Positions 21,330 through 31,031 of a stretch of 64,000 nt of DNA are shown here, piece after piece; within the stretch, counting starts at the first letter, position 1, and every line of letters begins with the position of its first letter. The stretch spans positions 28,807 through 92,806 of the forward strand of contig JAFSQF010000073.1 in assembly GCA_017446745.1 (NCBI GenBank). Reading direction: 5' to 3'. This stretch comes from Bacteroidales bacterium (lineage in GTDB: Bacteria > Bacteroidota > Bacteroidia > Bacteroidales > P3). A model generated the notes under the pieces. That model searched no databases. It was not told where the DNA came from and worked only from the letters and a program-made list of their open reading frames with translations. Both the position numbers and the translations under genes were made by a program.

Positions 21330-22067
21330 ATGGACATACGTTTTTTCGACACCCTCGAATCCACCAACAACTACTGTAAACTCCTCGACCTTAGCAGCGT
21401 CGAGGAGTTTACCGTTATATGCGCCCGTAAGCAGACCGCCGGCATCGGGCAGCAAGGCAACGTATGGGTCAGCGAACCATACAAAAACTTAACTTTCAGC
21501 CTTATCCTTAAGCCCTGTTTCCTCTCCCCTATCCGACAATTCGACCTCACCATAGCCCTCTCCGTTGCCGTGGCAGAGACCATCGACGCTCTGCTCACAG
21601 GCCTCGACACAAAACTCACAACACAAATCAAGTGGCCCAACGACATCTATGTGGAAGACAATAAAATCTGCGGCATTCTCGTCACCAACCAACTAAGCGG
21701 CAACAGCATCATATCGTCGATCTGCGGCATAGGCCTCAACATCAACCAGACCGACTTCCCCGACTGGGTGCCCAACCCGACTTCGTTGAAACTACTGACA
21801 GGGAAACCATACGCAGTTGATGACATCCTCGCCCAGCTGCTCAGAAACATACAGCGCACCTATGAGGAGCTTCCGAGGCCCGACAGCACCCTTCGTTCGC
21901 GCTACATGCAACGGCTCTACCGCCGCGGCCTGCCGTCAAGCTACCTGTACCATGGAGCAGCGATAACCGCTACAATTGTAGACGTAGACCCCCTCGGGCA
22001 CCTGATGCTCCAGTCGTACGACAAAAAGGTTTATTCCTGTTCGATGAAGGAAATACAATTCCTGTGA
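21330..22067 (+). CDS. birA: Biotin--[acetyl-CoA-carboxylase] ligase
   Basis: From the ATG at 21330, two bases after the frr stop, the protein has 245 residues (MDIRFFDTLESTNNY). An earlier in-frame ATG at 21279 lies within frr and is unlikely. Motifs: TLESTNNYCK, ARKQTAGIGQQGNVWVSEP (biotin-adenylate loop), IKWPNDIYVEDNKICGILV with the catalytic lysine region, and GIGLNIN. There is no N-terminal helix-turn-helix, so this is a monofunctional ligase, not a BirA repressor. It biotinylates the carboxyl carrier protein. Confidence 0.93.
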   Translation: MDIRFFDTLESTNNYCKLLDLSSVEEFTVICARKQTAGIGQQGNVWVSEPYKNLTFSLILKPCFLSPIRQFDLTIALSVAVAETIDALLTGLDTKLTTQIKWPNDIYVEDNKICGILVTNQLSGNSIISSICGIGLNINQTDFPDWVPNPTSLKLLTGKPYAVDDILAQLLRNIQRTYEELPRPDSTLRSRYMQRLYRRGLPSSYLYHGAAITATIVDVDPLGHLMLQSYDKKVYSCSMKEIQFL

Positions 22068-22094
22068 AGCCGCTCCACCAACGGAAACGCGATG

Positions 22095-22937
22095 TCACAA
22101 TTTCTCGAACGAGTACTTCATGCCCTGGTCGTAGGGGAGCACATCCTCGATCATGTTCGACGAAGGGTCGTAGATAAAATAGGTATGGTTGGAGCCCTTC
22201 TGTCGGCACACATATTCAGAGAGCACCTTCTCGACGTACATTCTGGCGCATTCATATCCCATACGCCGTGCCATAGAATAGGCATCGTTCACCGTTATGC
22301 GGTCGAAATTGGTACGCAAAGTGGCTTTGCCGTCTTGCAGAGAGGTCACCACGCCCTGAAAATCGTCGCGTACCTCGTCGGTGGTGAAATAGACGGTCTC
22401 GTTGGTGTCGCGTTGGTCAAGCCTGAGCCACACATGGGTGGCGAAGTGACGCAAGTCGTAGTCGTACTTATAGTAAGCTCCGCGACGCGTCGTGAAGTCG
22501 CTTCGTGAGGGTTCAAGGTACTCCTCCAGCTCCATCTGCACAAAGTCGACGGTAAGGTGTTGGTCGTCGGCAAAAGGGAGTGGACTATCGTTAGCCACAA
22601 CGACAACAGGGATGTTGGTACGGCTCAGCACGTAAAGAAACATGTCGCTGAACTGAGCCAGGAAGATGCTGTCGTTCACCTTGTCGAGAATGGCCGTTTT
22701 AGAGGCTATCAATGAATCCTGCCATTCTTCAGGCAAATAGGCGAAACCGACGATGTCGTTGAGCGAGCTATTGGTATGAATCAGTTCTGAAGGCAATTTT
22801 ACGTACACCTTTTCCGTAGCGTCTTTTCTCCCTTGTTCGAATTTGCGCAGAAAAGAGCCCGCATAATAATAGTCGCTCGTGCATCCCACAGTCATCATCA
22901 AACCCACGGCAACCAAAAACAGCGTCCTGATTTTCAT
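22095..22937 (-). CDS. Bacteroidales lipoprotein of unknown function (DUF4837-like)
   Basis: A 280-residue predicted lipoprotein with lipobox LMMTVGC (Cys19). The rest is soluble with no transmembrane segments and few low-complexity stretches. Segments such as YVKLPSELIHTNSSLNDIVGFAYLPEEW (in part), NIPVVVVANDSP and YDLRHFATHVWLRLDQRD resemble a Bacteroidales-restricted family I recall as DUF4837, but that match is from memory. It is convergent with birA (27 bp apart) and divergent from the YitT gene. No function can be assigned. Confidence 0.7.
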   Translation of the reverse strand: MKIRTLFLVAVGLMMTVGCTSDYYYAGSFLRKFEQGRKDATEKVYVKLPSELIHTNSSLNDIVGFAYLPEEWQDSLIASKTAILDKVNDSIFLAQFSDMFLYVLSRTNIPVVVVANDSPLPFADDQHLTVDFVQMELEEYLEPSRSDFTTRRGAYYKYDYDLRHFATHVWLRLDQRDTNETVYFTTDEVRDDFQGVVTSLQDGKATLRTNFDRITVNDAYSMARRMGYECARMYVEKVLSEYVCRQKGSNHTYFIYDPSSNMIEDVLPYDQGMKYSFEKL

Positions 22938-23142
22938 AAGTATCTTTGTTGTATTGTTTAACAGACGAATAATTATATTGTTAAATTATTGGAATCAAAA
23001 TGATTACTAATAAAACAGGTCGGCATTGCCAGAAATCACAACAACACGCAAGCAAGCCACAGGCCGACCAATGAAGAACGCCCCGGCGACCATATTATTG
23101 CATTATTCGCCGACAAAAAATATGGATTATGATAAACTTTAG

Positions 23143-23150
23143 TAAATTTG
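23143..23150 (+). promoter_or_regulatory. Candidate -7 box TAAATTTG upstream of the YitT gene
   Basis: TAAATTTG matches TAnnTTTG and lies 68 bp before the start at 23218, in a 280-bp intergenic gap. No matching -33 TTTG is seen. The rest of the gap (22938-23142) holds nothing I can name. Confidence 0.5.
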
Positions 23151-23217
23151 CAAAAAATTTCAGCGTTGTAATTTTTGTATCATTTTACTAACAACCAATA
23201 AAATACACAACAATATA

Positions 23218-24084
23218 ATGAAGAAAGTCAATCTAAAAGATGAGATTATCTCGTATGCCTTGGTGGCATTAGGGAGCCTGTTGTTCGCCGTGGGCGATGT
23301 GATGTTCGTCAACCCCTACCATTTGGCACCTGGAGGCGTCTATGGCCTCGCCAACGTTTTCAACGCCTTATTTGGATGGAAGATTTCCGTGGCAGGCATC
23401 TGTATGGATATCCCCCTATTAATCATAGGCACCTTAGTCCTCGGGCCACGCTTTGGCGTGAAAACCATCGTGTCGGTAATCCTCATACCGGCATTCACCT
23501 TCGTCATAGAAAGTACCTATGGTTATGACCCGCTGATTGTTGACGATATTTTCCTCAACACCGTCGTGGCCGGCATCATCTATGGTGTGGCCATCGGTGT
23601 CATCTTCCGTGCCGGAGCCACCTCGGGAGGCAGCGACATCATATCAATGATTATACATAAATACACCAAGATATCGCTTGGTGTCCTCGTCCTCATCGTC
23701 GACAGCTGCATCTCGCTGACCACACTCATCATTGGCGACATCAAGCTTCCCATCTACTCCATAATACTTATCTATATAGAGAGCAAAATCATCGACCTCG
23801 TCGTCGAAGGTTTCACCACATACAAGACGGTGTTTATCATCACCGAGAGAATCGACGAGGTGAAGAATTTCATTCTCAACGACCTGGAGCGCGGCGGCAC
23901 ATGCTTTCCCGGCATAGGTCTTTATCAGGGTCAGGAGCGACGTATGATCTACGTCACCCTTGACCGCAGCGACCTTGTGAAGCTTAAGTCAAACCTCCGT
24001 CACCTCGACCCCGCAGCCTTCGTCAACGTCATTGAGAGTTCTGAGATTCTTGGTTTTGGCTTCAAGGCCCTTCCCGAGGAGTGA
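23218..24084 (+). CDS. YitT-family membrane protein (DUF161 + DUF2179)
   Basis: A 288-residue membrane protein with five to six hydrophobic helices (for example IISYALVALGSLLFAVGDVMF) and the YitT signature PYHLAPGGVYGLANVFN and IFRAGATSGGSDIISMIIHKY. The C-terminal soluble DUF2179 domain (TERIDEVKNFILNDLERGGTCFPGIGLY) contains a YitT-typical GxGxY-like turn. The family is widespread, and its transport or regulatory substrate is not established. It is 20 bp upstream of a glycosyltransferase gene. Confidence 0.93.
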   Translation: MKKVNLKDEIISYALVALGSLLFAVGDVMFVNPYHLAPGGVYGLANVFNALFGWKISVAGICMDIPLLIIGTLVLGPRFGVKTIVSVILIPAFTFVIESTYGYDPLIVDDIFLNTVVAGIIYGVAIGVIFRAGATSGGSDIISMIIHKYTKISLGVLVLIVDSCISLTTLIIGDIKLPIYSIILIYIESKIIDLVVEGFTTYKTVFIITERIDEVKNFILNDLERGGTCFPGIGLYQGQERRMIYVTLDRSDLVKLKSNLRHLDPAAFVNVIESSEILGFGFKALPEE

Positions 24085-24104
24085 GACAAACGAACAGGTA
24101 AGTC

Positions 24105-25307
24105 ATGAGGGTACTCCAGTTCTGTCTAAAGCCGCCCTACCCCACCGTTGATGGGGGCACCATGGCCATGAACTCCATAACCGAGGGGCTCATGGACATG
24201 GGCCACAGCGTCAAAGTGCTCAGCGTATGCAGCGACAAACACCCTGTCAGCATCGCCGCGGACGACCCCTACCGACAGCGTACCGACTTCGAAGCAGTCC
24301 ACTTAGACCTTAGCATTCACCCGCTGGCTGCCGCAACAGCATTGCTGTGTGGCGAGTCGTACAACGTGAAACGCTTCGAAAACAAACGGCTCGACGACCG
24401 GCTGGCAGAGCTCCTTCACCAAGAGCACTTCGACGTCATCCACGTCGAGAGCCTCTTCCTCACGCCCTACCTTCCCACCATCCGGCGCTGCTGCAAAACA
24501 CCCGTTGTGCTGCGTGCACACAACGTGGAGCACCTCATCTGGCGGCAGATGGCACTGGCAGAGCCCCATGCCGCCAAACGGTGGTATCTGAAAAAACTTG
24601 CCCTGGCCCTGCGAGCCTACGAGCTGGAGCACCTCAACGACTACGACGGCATAGCATGCATCACACAACACGATGCCGACACACTGCGTCAGCTGGGTTG
24701 CCGACGTGCGATGGCAGCCATCCCCTTCGGCGTCAGCCTACCGGCAATGCCCCACACCGAAAGCGACACCAACCAGCTTTTCCATATAGGTTCGATGGAC
24801 TGGCGTCCCAACGACGAAGCCATCCGATGGTTCCTCGGAGAGATATGGCCCATGGTGCACAGCCAGATGCCTCATCTTACACTCCACATTGCCGGCAGAA
24901 GGATGGCCGACGACCTCATCAACGCACACTACGACGGGGTTGTCGTGGCCGGCGAGGTGCCCGACGCCACAGCCTTTATGGCCGACAAACAGATAAACAT
25001 CGTCCCCCTTAAGTCTGGCAGCGGCATACGCATCAAAATCATCGAAGCCATGGCCTTGGCAAAGACAGTCATCACCACCACGGTAGGTGCTCGTGGGATA
25101 GACTACACCGATGGGCACGACCTGCTCATTGCCGACACCCCTCAACAATTTGTTGAGGCCATAAAACGCTGCACCACCGACAAGGACTTCTGCAAACAAG
25201 TGGGAAACAATGCACGCAGACTGATAGCACAGCGCTACGACAACAACACGTTGACTGAAAAGCTTATACTTTTCTACAATAAAATCCTCGACAAAACGTT
25301 ATCCTAA
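24105..25307 (+). CDS. GT4-family glycosyltransferase
   Basis: A 400-residue GT-B glycosyltransferase. The N-terminal acceptor domain begins MRVLQFCLKPPYPTVDGGTM with a glycine-rich loop. The C-terminal donor domain has FHIGSMDWRPNDEAIRWFL, PLKSGSGIRIKIIEAMALAKTVITT and a final helix, matching the Glycos_transf_1/GT4 pattern with the conserved E-x7-E region replaced by GSGIRIKIIEAMA. There is no signal peptide, so it acts at the cytoplasmic face. The sugar and acceptor are unknown. It is separated from the polysaccharide locus and may serve another glycan. Confidence 0.9.
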   Translation: MRVLQFCLKPPYPTVDGGTMAMNSITEGLMDMGHSVKVLSVCSDKHPVSIAADDPYRQRTDFEAVHLDLSIHPLAAATALLCGESYNVKRFENKRLDDRLAELLHQEHFDVIHVESLFLTPYLPTIRRCCKTPVVLRAHNVEHLIWRQMALAEPHAAKRWYLKKLALALRAYELEHLNDYDGIACITQHDADTLRQLGCRRAMAAIPFGVSLPAMPHTESDTNQLFHIGSMDWRPNDEAIRWFLGEIWPMVHSQMPHLTLHIAGRRMADDLINAHYDGVVVAGEVPDATAFMADKQINIVPLKSGSGIRIKIIEAMALAKTVITTTVGARGIDYTDGHDLLIADTPQQFVEAIKRCTTDKDFCKQVGNNARRLIAQRYDNNTLTEKLILFYNKILDKTLS

Positions 25308-25316
25308 AAAAAAGCC

Positions 25317-25832
25317 ATGAAAGCTCGTAAGCCACTATTTCTTTCCTTCATGCTCATAGCAGCGCTGACCCTGTCGGCACAAATAAAGATACCCAACACC
25401 AAGGCCAGCCTCACCCTCCCGGAAAAGGGATGGAAATATTTAGAGACCACCAAGGTAGACGACAATACCACCGTCTACCTTTATGCCTACAGCGGCGATT
25501 ACGTGATAGACAATGCCGGCGACACCGTCCTGCCATTCATACGCATCTATGTGCGGCGCAACTTCAAAGGCACCGTCTACGACCTGGCCTACAGCCGGTT
25601 CATGAAGCAGCCCTTCCAGTCGCTCGACGAGCACGTGTACGACAACGGAGGCCTGGAATATTTAGGGGCCTACACCAACGAACAGGATGGCAAAGACTAT
25701 GAATTCCGCATGCTCTACATCAAGGACCATGACAATATACTTGAGATCCGACTGGAGACAACAGTGGACAATTTCGAGCAGTTCGACGAAACATTCCAAA
25801 ATATCGTCAATTCTGTAAACATCAGCAAATGA
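25317..25832 (+). CDS. Exported protein, possible PsbP-like fold
   Basis: A 171-residue protein with a cleavable signal peptide (FLSFMLIAALTLSAQ). The mature part contains LPEKGWKYLETTKVDD, IRIYVRRNFKGTVYDLAYSRFM and a long C-terminal IRLETTVDNFEQFDETFQNIVNSV that resembles PsbP/DUF1795-type alpha-beta proteins with a terminal helix. This fold suggestion is weak. Its TGA overlaps the start of the next gene (ATGA), so the two are probably translated together, pointing to a shared envelope role. Confidence 0.7.
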   Translation: MKARKPLFLSFMLIAALTLSAQIKIPNTKASLTLPEKGWKYLETTKVDDNTTVYLYAYSGDYVIDNAGDTVLPFIRIYVRRNFKGTVYDLAYSRFMKQPFQSLDEHVYDNGGLEYLGAYTNEQDGKDYEFRMLYIKDHDNILEIRLETTVDNFEQFDETFQNIVNSVNISK

Positions 25833-28612
25833 CCGTCAGCCTAAAAAAAACGCCTTTTTTCTGCCTCCTACTCATCCTGCCGCTACTGACGATGGCTCAG
25901 GAAGAGCGGGATGAACAATACTACGCCGACCTATACGGCAAGCTCTACAAGAACTACTCGAAGGACCCCAACGACGTGGAGAACATGCTCCTCATGGCCG
26001 AGTTCTATGCCGACACCTTAAATCCCCAACGCAACGACGCCGCGGCCATGAAACTTATCTGCGCCGCCGAGAAGAAATACATTGCCATGGTGGAGGACCG
26101 CGACCAAACCAAGGCCGTCAGGAAGCTCATAAAGAAGAAAATCACCGTGGTGCTGGTCAGACAAACCAAACAGCGCATAATAAGGCAGTCGAGGGCCGTC
26201 ATCAGCTCCGACATGCCATTATCCGACAAGGAGGTGGACAACTACGCTGAAGCCTTCCGCGACGACCCCTTCGTGCAACGCAGCATAGAGCACCGTCGCA
26301 TAGCACAGAAATTCCGACAGGCAAAAGAAGAGAACACGTTGGCATCCTACAGCAGCTTCATGGCATCCTATGAAGCCACCAACGAAGGCGAAGAGGCCCT
26401 GCGCCTCATGCGCTCGCTGGCCACCAGCTTGGTAGCCACAGCCAAAAGCGAAAACCAGGTGGACAGCATCCTCAGCGGATACCTCAGCATTCCCTCAATA
26501 CAAGAAATTGCATTCCACCGCAAAAGCGCACTGGCCTACGACAAACTGTCCAAACAGCCCTCAGCTCAGGCCTACCGCTCATTCCTTGCCAAATACCCCG
26601 GCAGCGACGAGTACTCGCTTGTGCTGTCCAAACTGGAGAACATCTCCAACGAAGAGTTCACCCACCTCACCACAGCGAGGCAATTCGCCGACTTCGCACA
26701 GAACAACCCCGACAACCCTTTGGCCGACAAAGCCATAGAGACCATCAAAAAAATGATTCGCGAGCAACGCGACATCGATGCCGTGAAAATATATCTGTCG
26801 GAGTTCCAATTAGACGTCGACTACAACAATATCTACCTTGAATTTTTCAACTGGCACACCGAAGAGGGCAACAAGGCGCCCATAGAGCTTTTTGCCACTC
26901 AGCATCCCGACTTCCCCTTCCGTATGGCCCTGCAAGACGCCCTGGCAGCAGCCCAGCGATACGATTCCATCGACATATCGCATCCCTTCGAGGAAAAAGA
27001 CTTCAAACAATGGTCGTCAAAAATCTACCACCTCACAGGCAAGAAGCAGTCGTTCGTGGCCCTGCAGCGTACCCTGCAGCAATTCATAGCCAAACATGAA
27101 TGGGCTAAGGCCCTGGCACGTATCGACTTCTTCGAGCTTAGCTTCGACGAATACTGCGTGGAACAAGTAGCCGAGCTTCGCGCCCTGCTCCAAGCCCCAG
27201 CACACCCCTCGCTCGCCGCCACCCCGATAGTGCGCCCGGTCTACGACTTCATGCACCCCGTAATGCTCGACGACAACAACATCCTTTACAACCGTATAGT
27301 GAACGGCCACAACGAGATACACTGTGCCTACAAGACCAAATCGAAAAGAGGATTTATATGGCGAGGCACAGGGCCCATCGCGTTCACCAATTTCGTCAAC
27401 AACGGCATCCAGCTTTTTAATCTCTTCGACAACAACAAAAAAATGCTATGCGGTTACCGCGGCAATATTCTCATAGCCCAACTTTCGGAGCAGGGCTGGA
27501 CCGTGACGGAGACCCTCCCCGCTCCCGTCAACAGTCAACATACCGACTTTGACGCTTTCATGCTCCCCGACGGCAGCGGCATCCTCTTCGCCTCCGACCG
27601 TCCCGGGGGCCACAACCTACAGCCCTCGCATTCCTACTTCCACGGCGACTCTGCCCTGGCCTCCGACATCTGGTACGCACCACGGACCGACAAGGGCTGG
27701 GGGAACCCCATCAACCTCGGGCCCGCCATCAACACACCTTATATGGAATGCAGCCCCATCATCACCGACGACCTTAAGACCATATATTTCATCACCGATG
27801 CCAGCGGTCTTGGGTTTGGCGACATCTACTATGCCACCCGCGACGACATCAGCGACTGGACACACTGGTCCAAACCCGTCAACTGCGGCAAGGAAATCAA
27901 CACAGGCCACAACGAGAGCTCCGTATCGTTCAGCAACAACGGCAACAGCCTCCTCTACTGCAGCAACAGTGCAGGAAACGACGGCTGCTACACAGCGCCA
28001 ACACCTCACACTTTCAACAGCGACCGTAGGCAGACAAGAATCTACGCCGAGAGCACCGGGATGCTGATAAGCATCATCGACGTGAGCACACAAAAAACGC
28101 TCTACGACAAGCAACCCATCGAAGCCAATTCTTCGTGGATCAACACGTTCTACTCAAACAAGAGCTACCTGCTCTTTGCCGAAAGCGACAATTCCTACAT
28201 ACCTGGTATTGTTTTCATTCCATCAAGAAGCAAAATCATCATACCCAAAGCCTACACTGCCGACACGCTCCTGTCCATGTCGAGGCGCGGCGCCAGCCTG
28301 CCAATGCATGCCCTACTGTTCGAGAACAACCGCCCGGCCCTCCTCAGCATATCGGCCACAGAGATCGAGCATCTGGCTGACTTTTTGAAGAAAAACCCCT
28401 CGCTGTCGGTAGAAATCATAGTCCACATAGAAGGTAACGACGACACTTTCTGCTACAACCTCTCCAACGACCGCGGCAACGAAATCAAGAGGCAACTGAC
28501 ATTGCACGGCATAGAAGCTGACCGCATCATAGTGTCGCCTTATGGCAACAGCATCACCAAACGCGGCTTGGCCAAGACCTCCACAGCTCTTCTTTTCACC
28601 GCCAAACGCTGA
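25829..28612 (+). CDS. PorE-like periplasmic protein (helical/TPR, PD40 propeller, CRD-like, OmpA-like)
   Basis: A 927-residue protein with a signal peptide (FFCLLLILPLLTMAQ). Residues ~30-460 are helical and TPR-like. Residues ~480-740 hold PD40 beta-propeller repeats (GSGILFASDRPGGHN, IYFITDASGLGFGDIYY, SLLYCSNSAGNDGCY). A short beta-rich region (ISIIDVSTQKTLYDKQP) resembles a carboxypeptidase regulatory-like domain. The last ~95 residues are OmpA-like, with CYNLSNDRGNEIKRQLTLHG in place of the usual NxxLSxxRA. The order matches PorE of the type IX secretion system, but PorE is a lipoprotein and no lipobox is seen here. Function is inferred from architecture only. Confidence 0.75.
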   Translation: MTVSLKKTPFFCLLLILPLLTMAQEERDEQYYADLYGKLYKNYSKDPNDVENMLLMAEFYADTLNPQRNDAAAMKLICAAEKKYIAMVEDRDQTKAVRKLIKKKITVVLVRQTKQRIIRQSRAVISSDMPLSDKEVDNYAEAFRDDPFVQRSIEHRRIAQKFRQAKEENTLASYSSFMASYEATNEGEEALRLMRSLATSLVATAKSENQVDSILSGYLSIPSIQEIAFHRKSALAYDKLSKQPSAQAYRSFLAKYPGSDEYSLVLSKLENISNEEFTHLTTARQFADFAQNNPDNPLADKAIETIKKMIREQRDIDAVKIYLSEFQLDVDYNNIYLEFFNWHTEEGNKAPIELFATQHPDFPFRMALQDALAAAQRYDSIDISHPFEEKDFKQWSSKIYHLTGKKQSFVALQRTLQQFIAKHEWAKALARIDFFELSFDEYCVEQVAELRALLQAPAHPSLAATPIVRPVYDFMHPVMLDDNNILYNRIVNGHNEIHCAYKTKSKRGFIWRGTGPIAFTNFVNNGIQLFNLFDNNKKMLCGYRGNILIAQLSEQGWTVTETLPAPVNSQHTDFDAFMLPDGSGILFASDRPGGHNLQPSHSYFHGDSALASDIWYAPRTDKGWGNPINLGPAINTPYMECSPIITDDLKTIYFITDASGLGFGDIYYATRDDISDWTHWSKPVNCGKEINTGHNESSVSFSNNGNSLLYCSNSAGNDGCYTAPTPHTFNSDRRQTRIYAESTGMLISIIDVSTQKTLYDKQPIEANSSWINTFYSNKSYLLFAESDNSYIPGIVFIPSRSKIIIPKAYTADTLLSMSRRGASLPMHALLFENNRPALLSISATEIEHLADFLKKNPSLSVEIIVHIEGNDDTFCYNLSNDRGNEIKRQLTLHGIEADRIIVSPYGNSITKRGLAKTSTALLFTAKR

Positions 28613-28684
28613 GCCAACAACTTATTAACAATCATTTGCGGATTTCTTTTTCTCCCCATACATACTAAAGAGCGAAAAACGACG

Positions 28685-28692
28685 TATTTTTG
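28685..28692 (+). promoter_or_regulatory. Candidate -7 box TATTTTTG
   Basis: TATTTTTG fits TAnnTTTG and lies 25 bp upstream of the ATG at 28717. It overlaps an in-frame TTG codon, which argues against starting the hydrolase upstream of 28717. Confidence 0.6.
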
Positions 28693-28716
28693 CACACAAA
28701 TAAACGACCATTACAG

Positions 28717-29529
28717 ATGGAGAAACATAAGACTATTATGTTTGAAAACCGTGAGTTACATTATCGCGACGAGGGTCGCGGTAACGCTTGCACTATCGTG
28801 CTGCTTCACGGATTTCTGCAGACCCTAAATGTCTGGAGCTCGCTGACGCTCTCCTACATGCGAACCATGCGTGTCATCACTATCGACCTTCCCGGGCATG
28901 GCTATAGTGCCACATGGTCGGAGGTCCACACCATGGACTTCATGGCGCGCGCCGTGAAAGCCGTCCTTGACCACGCCGGGGTGGAGCGCTGCGTTATGGC
29001 AGGCCATTCTATGGGCGGTTACGTGGCCCTTGCTTTCGCCGAACAGTACCCCTACATGCTGCGCGGGCTTGCCCTTCTCCATTCCCACGCCATGCCCGAC
29101 GACGCCGACAAACGTCAGTACCGCGACGAGCTGTGTCACCAAATCCACCACAACCGTGCCGGATTTATTGTCGAGTTCATCACAAACCTCTTCGACGAGA
29201 GCAAACGGCAAGCCCTGGCACAGGACATCAAAGAGCTTCGCGACAATTGCCTTGAGAACCAAGAAGAGGGAATCATCGCGGCACAGCGGGGCATGAAAGT
29301 GCGCACCTCGCGTATCCGAACACTTCAGGCTCTCAATGTGCCCATACTTTTCTTCTACGGCAAGAACGACCCGCGACTGCCCTACGAGCTGGGGCTCTCA
29401 CAAGCCACCGTGCCACACCGTTCGGAAGTGGTGCTTCTCGACAACGTGGCGCACATGTGTTTCATGGAGGACCGCGAGTACGTCCGGCGACGCCTTGCCG
29501 ACTTCGTTGCCCAATGCTTTTCCATCTAA
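28717..29529 (+). CDS. Alpha/beta-fold hydrolase
   Basis: The start is taken as ATG 28717 (270 residues) because the promoter -7 box lies just upstream, so a TTG start at 28690 would fall outside the transcript. The alpha/beta hydrolase features are LLHGFLQTLNVW (oxyanion region), the nucleophile elbow AGHSMGGYVALAFA with Ser near 96, FFYGKNDPRLPYEL (acid) and LLDNVAHMCFMED (catalytic His). It has no signal peptide and is cytoplasmic. The substrate is unknown; it resembles esterases and MhpC-like enzymes. It stands alone between two promoters. Confidence 0.9.
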   Translation: MEKHKTIMFENRELHYRDEGRGNACTIVLLHGFLQTLNVWSSLTLSYMRTMRVITIDLPGHGYSATWSEVHTMDFMARAVKAVLDHAGVERCVMAGHSMGGYVALAFAEQYPYMLRGLALLHSHAMPDDADKRQYRDELCHQIHHNRAGFIVEFITNLFDESKRQALAQDIKELRDNCLENQEEGIIAAQRGMKVRTSRIRTLQALNVPILFFYGKNDPRLPYELGLSQATVPHRSEVVLLDNVAHMCFMEDREYVRRRLADFVAQCFSI

Positions 29530-29609
29530 ATCGCCACGCATCATTAAGTTCCTTAAACATAATTCACAATCAGATTGTTATATATTTTGGTTATTTTTTT
29601 ATAAAAAAG

Positions 29610-29641
29610 TTTCATCGTATTGGGAAAATGTAGTACATTTG
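29610..29641 (+). promoter_or_regulatory. Promoter of gdhA
   Basis: TTTC at 29610-29613 is followed after 20 bp by TACATTTG (29634-29641), a near match to the Bacteroidetes -33/-7 pattern. It lies 46 bp upstream of gdhA. Confidence 0.65.
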
Positions 29642-29687
29642 TAGTCTCAAAACAAAACTAAATATTTAAACTAAATCATTAGATATC

Positions 29688-31031
29688 ATGAAAGTAAACG
29701 AAATTATGGCTAACCTGGAAGCCAAACATCCGGGCGAAAATGAGTACTTGCAGGCCGTTCGTGAGGTTCTGGAGACCATCGAGGAAGAATACAACAAGCA
29801 CCCCGAATTCGAGGCTGCCAAGATCGTCGAGCGCATTGTTGAGCCCGACCGCATCTTCACCTTCCGCGTGACCTGGGTGAACGACAAGGGAGAAGTCTGC
29901 ACCAACCTGGGCTACCGCGTCCAGTTCAATGCCGCCCTCGGTGCCTACAAAGGCGGTCTGCGCTTCCACAAAGCCGTGAACGTTTCCATGCTGAAGTTCT
30001 TGGGCTTCGAGCAGATATTCAAGAACAGCCTCACCAACCTGCCCCTCGGCGGTGGTAAGGGTGGTTCGGACTTCGACCCCGTTGGAAAGAGCGACGCTGA
30101 GATCATGCGTTTCTGCCAGGCCTTCATGTATGAGCTGTGGCGCAACATCGGTCCCGATCAGGACAGCCCCGCTGGTGACGTAGGCGTTGGCGGCCGCGAG
30201 ATTGGCTACCTATATGGAGCTTACAAGAAACTGGCCCGCGAGCACAGCACCGGTGCCCTTACCGGCAAGAGCTATGGCTGGGGTGGTTCCCTGATCCGTC
30301 CTGAGGCCACTGGCTTCGGCGCCATCTACTATGTGGAGCGCATGGTGAAAGAGAAAGGCGACACCCTCGCCGGCAAACGCATTGCCCTCTCCGGCTTTGG
30401 TAACGTTGCTTGGGGTGCTGCCACCAAGGCTACCGAACTCGGTGCCAAGGTCGTCGCCATCAGCGGCCCCGACGGTGTCTGCGAAATCGCGAACGGCATC
30501 ACCAAAGAGATGATCGACTATATGCTCGAAATGCGCGCCTCGAACCGCAACAAGGTTCAGGACATGGCCGACAAATTCCCCGGCCAGGCCAAGTTCACCG
30601 CCGGCAAGAAGGCTTGGATTGTGAAGTGCGACATCGCTATGCCTTGCGCATTCCAGAACGAGCTTGCCGAAGAAGATGCCAAGATGCTCCTCGCCAACGG
30701 CGTGAAGTATGTTGCTGAGGTCTCCAACATGGGCTGCCAGCCTGCCGCTATCGCCGCCATCCAGGCCGCCAAGGTTCCCTTCGGCCCCGGTAAGGCTGTC
30801 AACGCCGGTGGTGTTGCCACCTCTGGCCTCGAGATCTGCCAGAATGCTGGCCACATCAACTGGACCGCTGAGGAAGTTGACGTGAAGCTGCACAAGATTA
30901 TGAACGATATCTACGACATGTGCGTGGAGCACGGTCGCGAGGCTGATGGCCACATCAACTACGTGAAGGGCGCCAACATCGCCGGTTTCATGCGCGTTGC
31001 CAAGGCTATGCTTGCCCAGGGTATCATCTAA
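29688..31031 (+). CDS. gdhA: NADP-type glutamate dehydrogenase
   Basis: A 447-residue hexameric-type glutamate dehydrogenase. It shows LPLGGGKGGSDFDPVGKSD with the catalytic lysine, DVGVGGREIGYLYGAYK, SYGWGGSLIRPEATGFG and the Rossmann motif SGFGNVAWGAATKA. Length and lack of a regulatory extension fit the NADP-linked assimilatory form, which makes glutamate from 2-oxoglutarate and ammonia. Codon use is more biased toward GGT/GCT/CGC/AAG than its neighbours, as in highly expressed genes. It is monocistronic: a promoter lies upstream and a strong hairpin terminator is 37 bp downstream. Confidence 0.97.
   Translation: MKVNEIMANLEAKHPGENEYLQAVREVLETIEEEYNKHPEFEAAKIVERIVEPDRIFTFRVTWVNDKGEVCTNLGYRVQFNAALGAYKGGLRFHKAVNVSMLKFLGFEQIFKNSLTNLPLGGGKGGSDFDPVGKSDAEIMRFCQAFMYELWRNIGPDQDSPAGDVGVGGREIGYLYGAYKKLAREHSTGALTGKSYGWGGSLIRPEATGFGAIYYVERMVKEKGDTLAGKRIALSGFGNVAWGAATKATELGAKVVAISGPDGVCEIANGITKEMIDYMLEMRASNRNKVQDMADKFPGQAKFTAGKKAWIVKCDIAMPCAFQNELAEEDAKMLLANGVKYVAEVSNMGCQPAAIAAIQAAKVPFGPGKAVNAGGVATSGLEICQNAGHINWTAEEVDVKLHKIMNDIYDMCVEHGREADGHINYVKGANIAGFMRVAKAMLAQGII

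Noticed and set aside
22941-22948. TATCTTTG on the plus strand just before the DUF4837-like gene's start.
   Set aside because: It matches the -7 consensus, but it is 270 bp upstream of the YitT gene, where a closer box exists, and it has no -33 partner.
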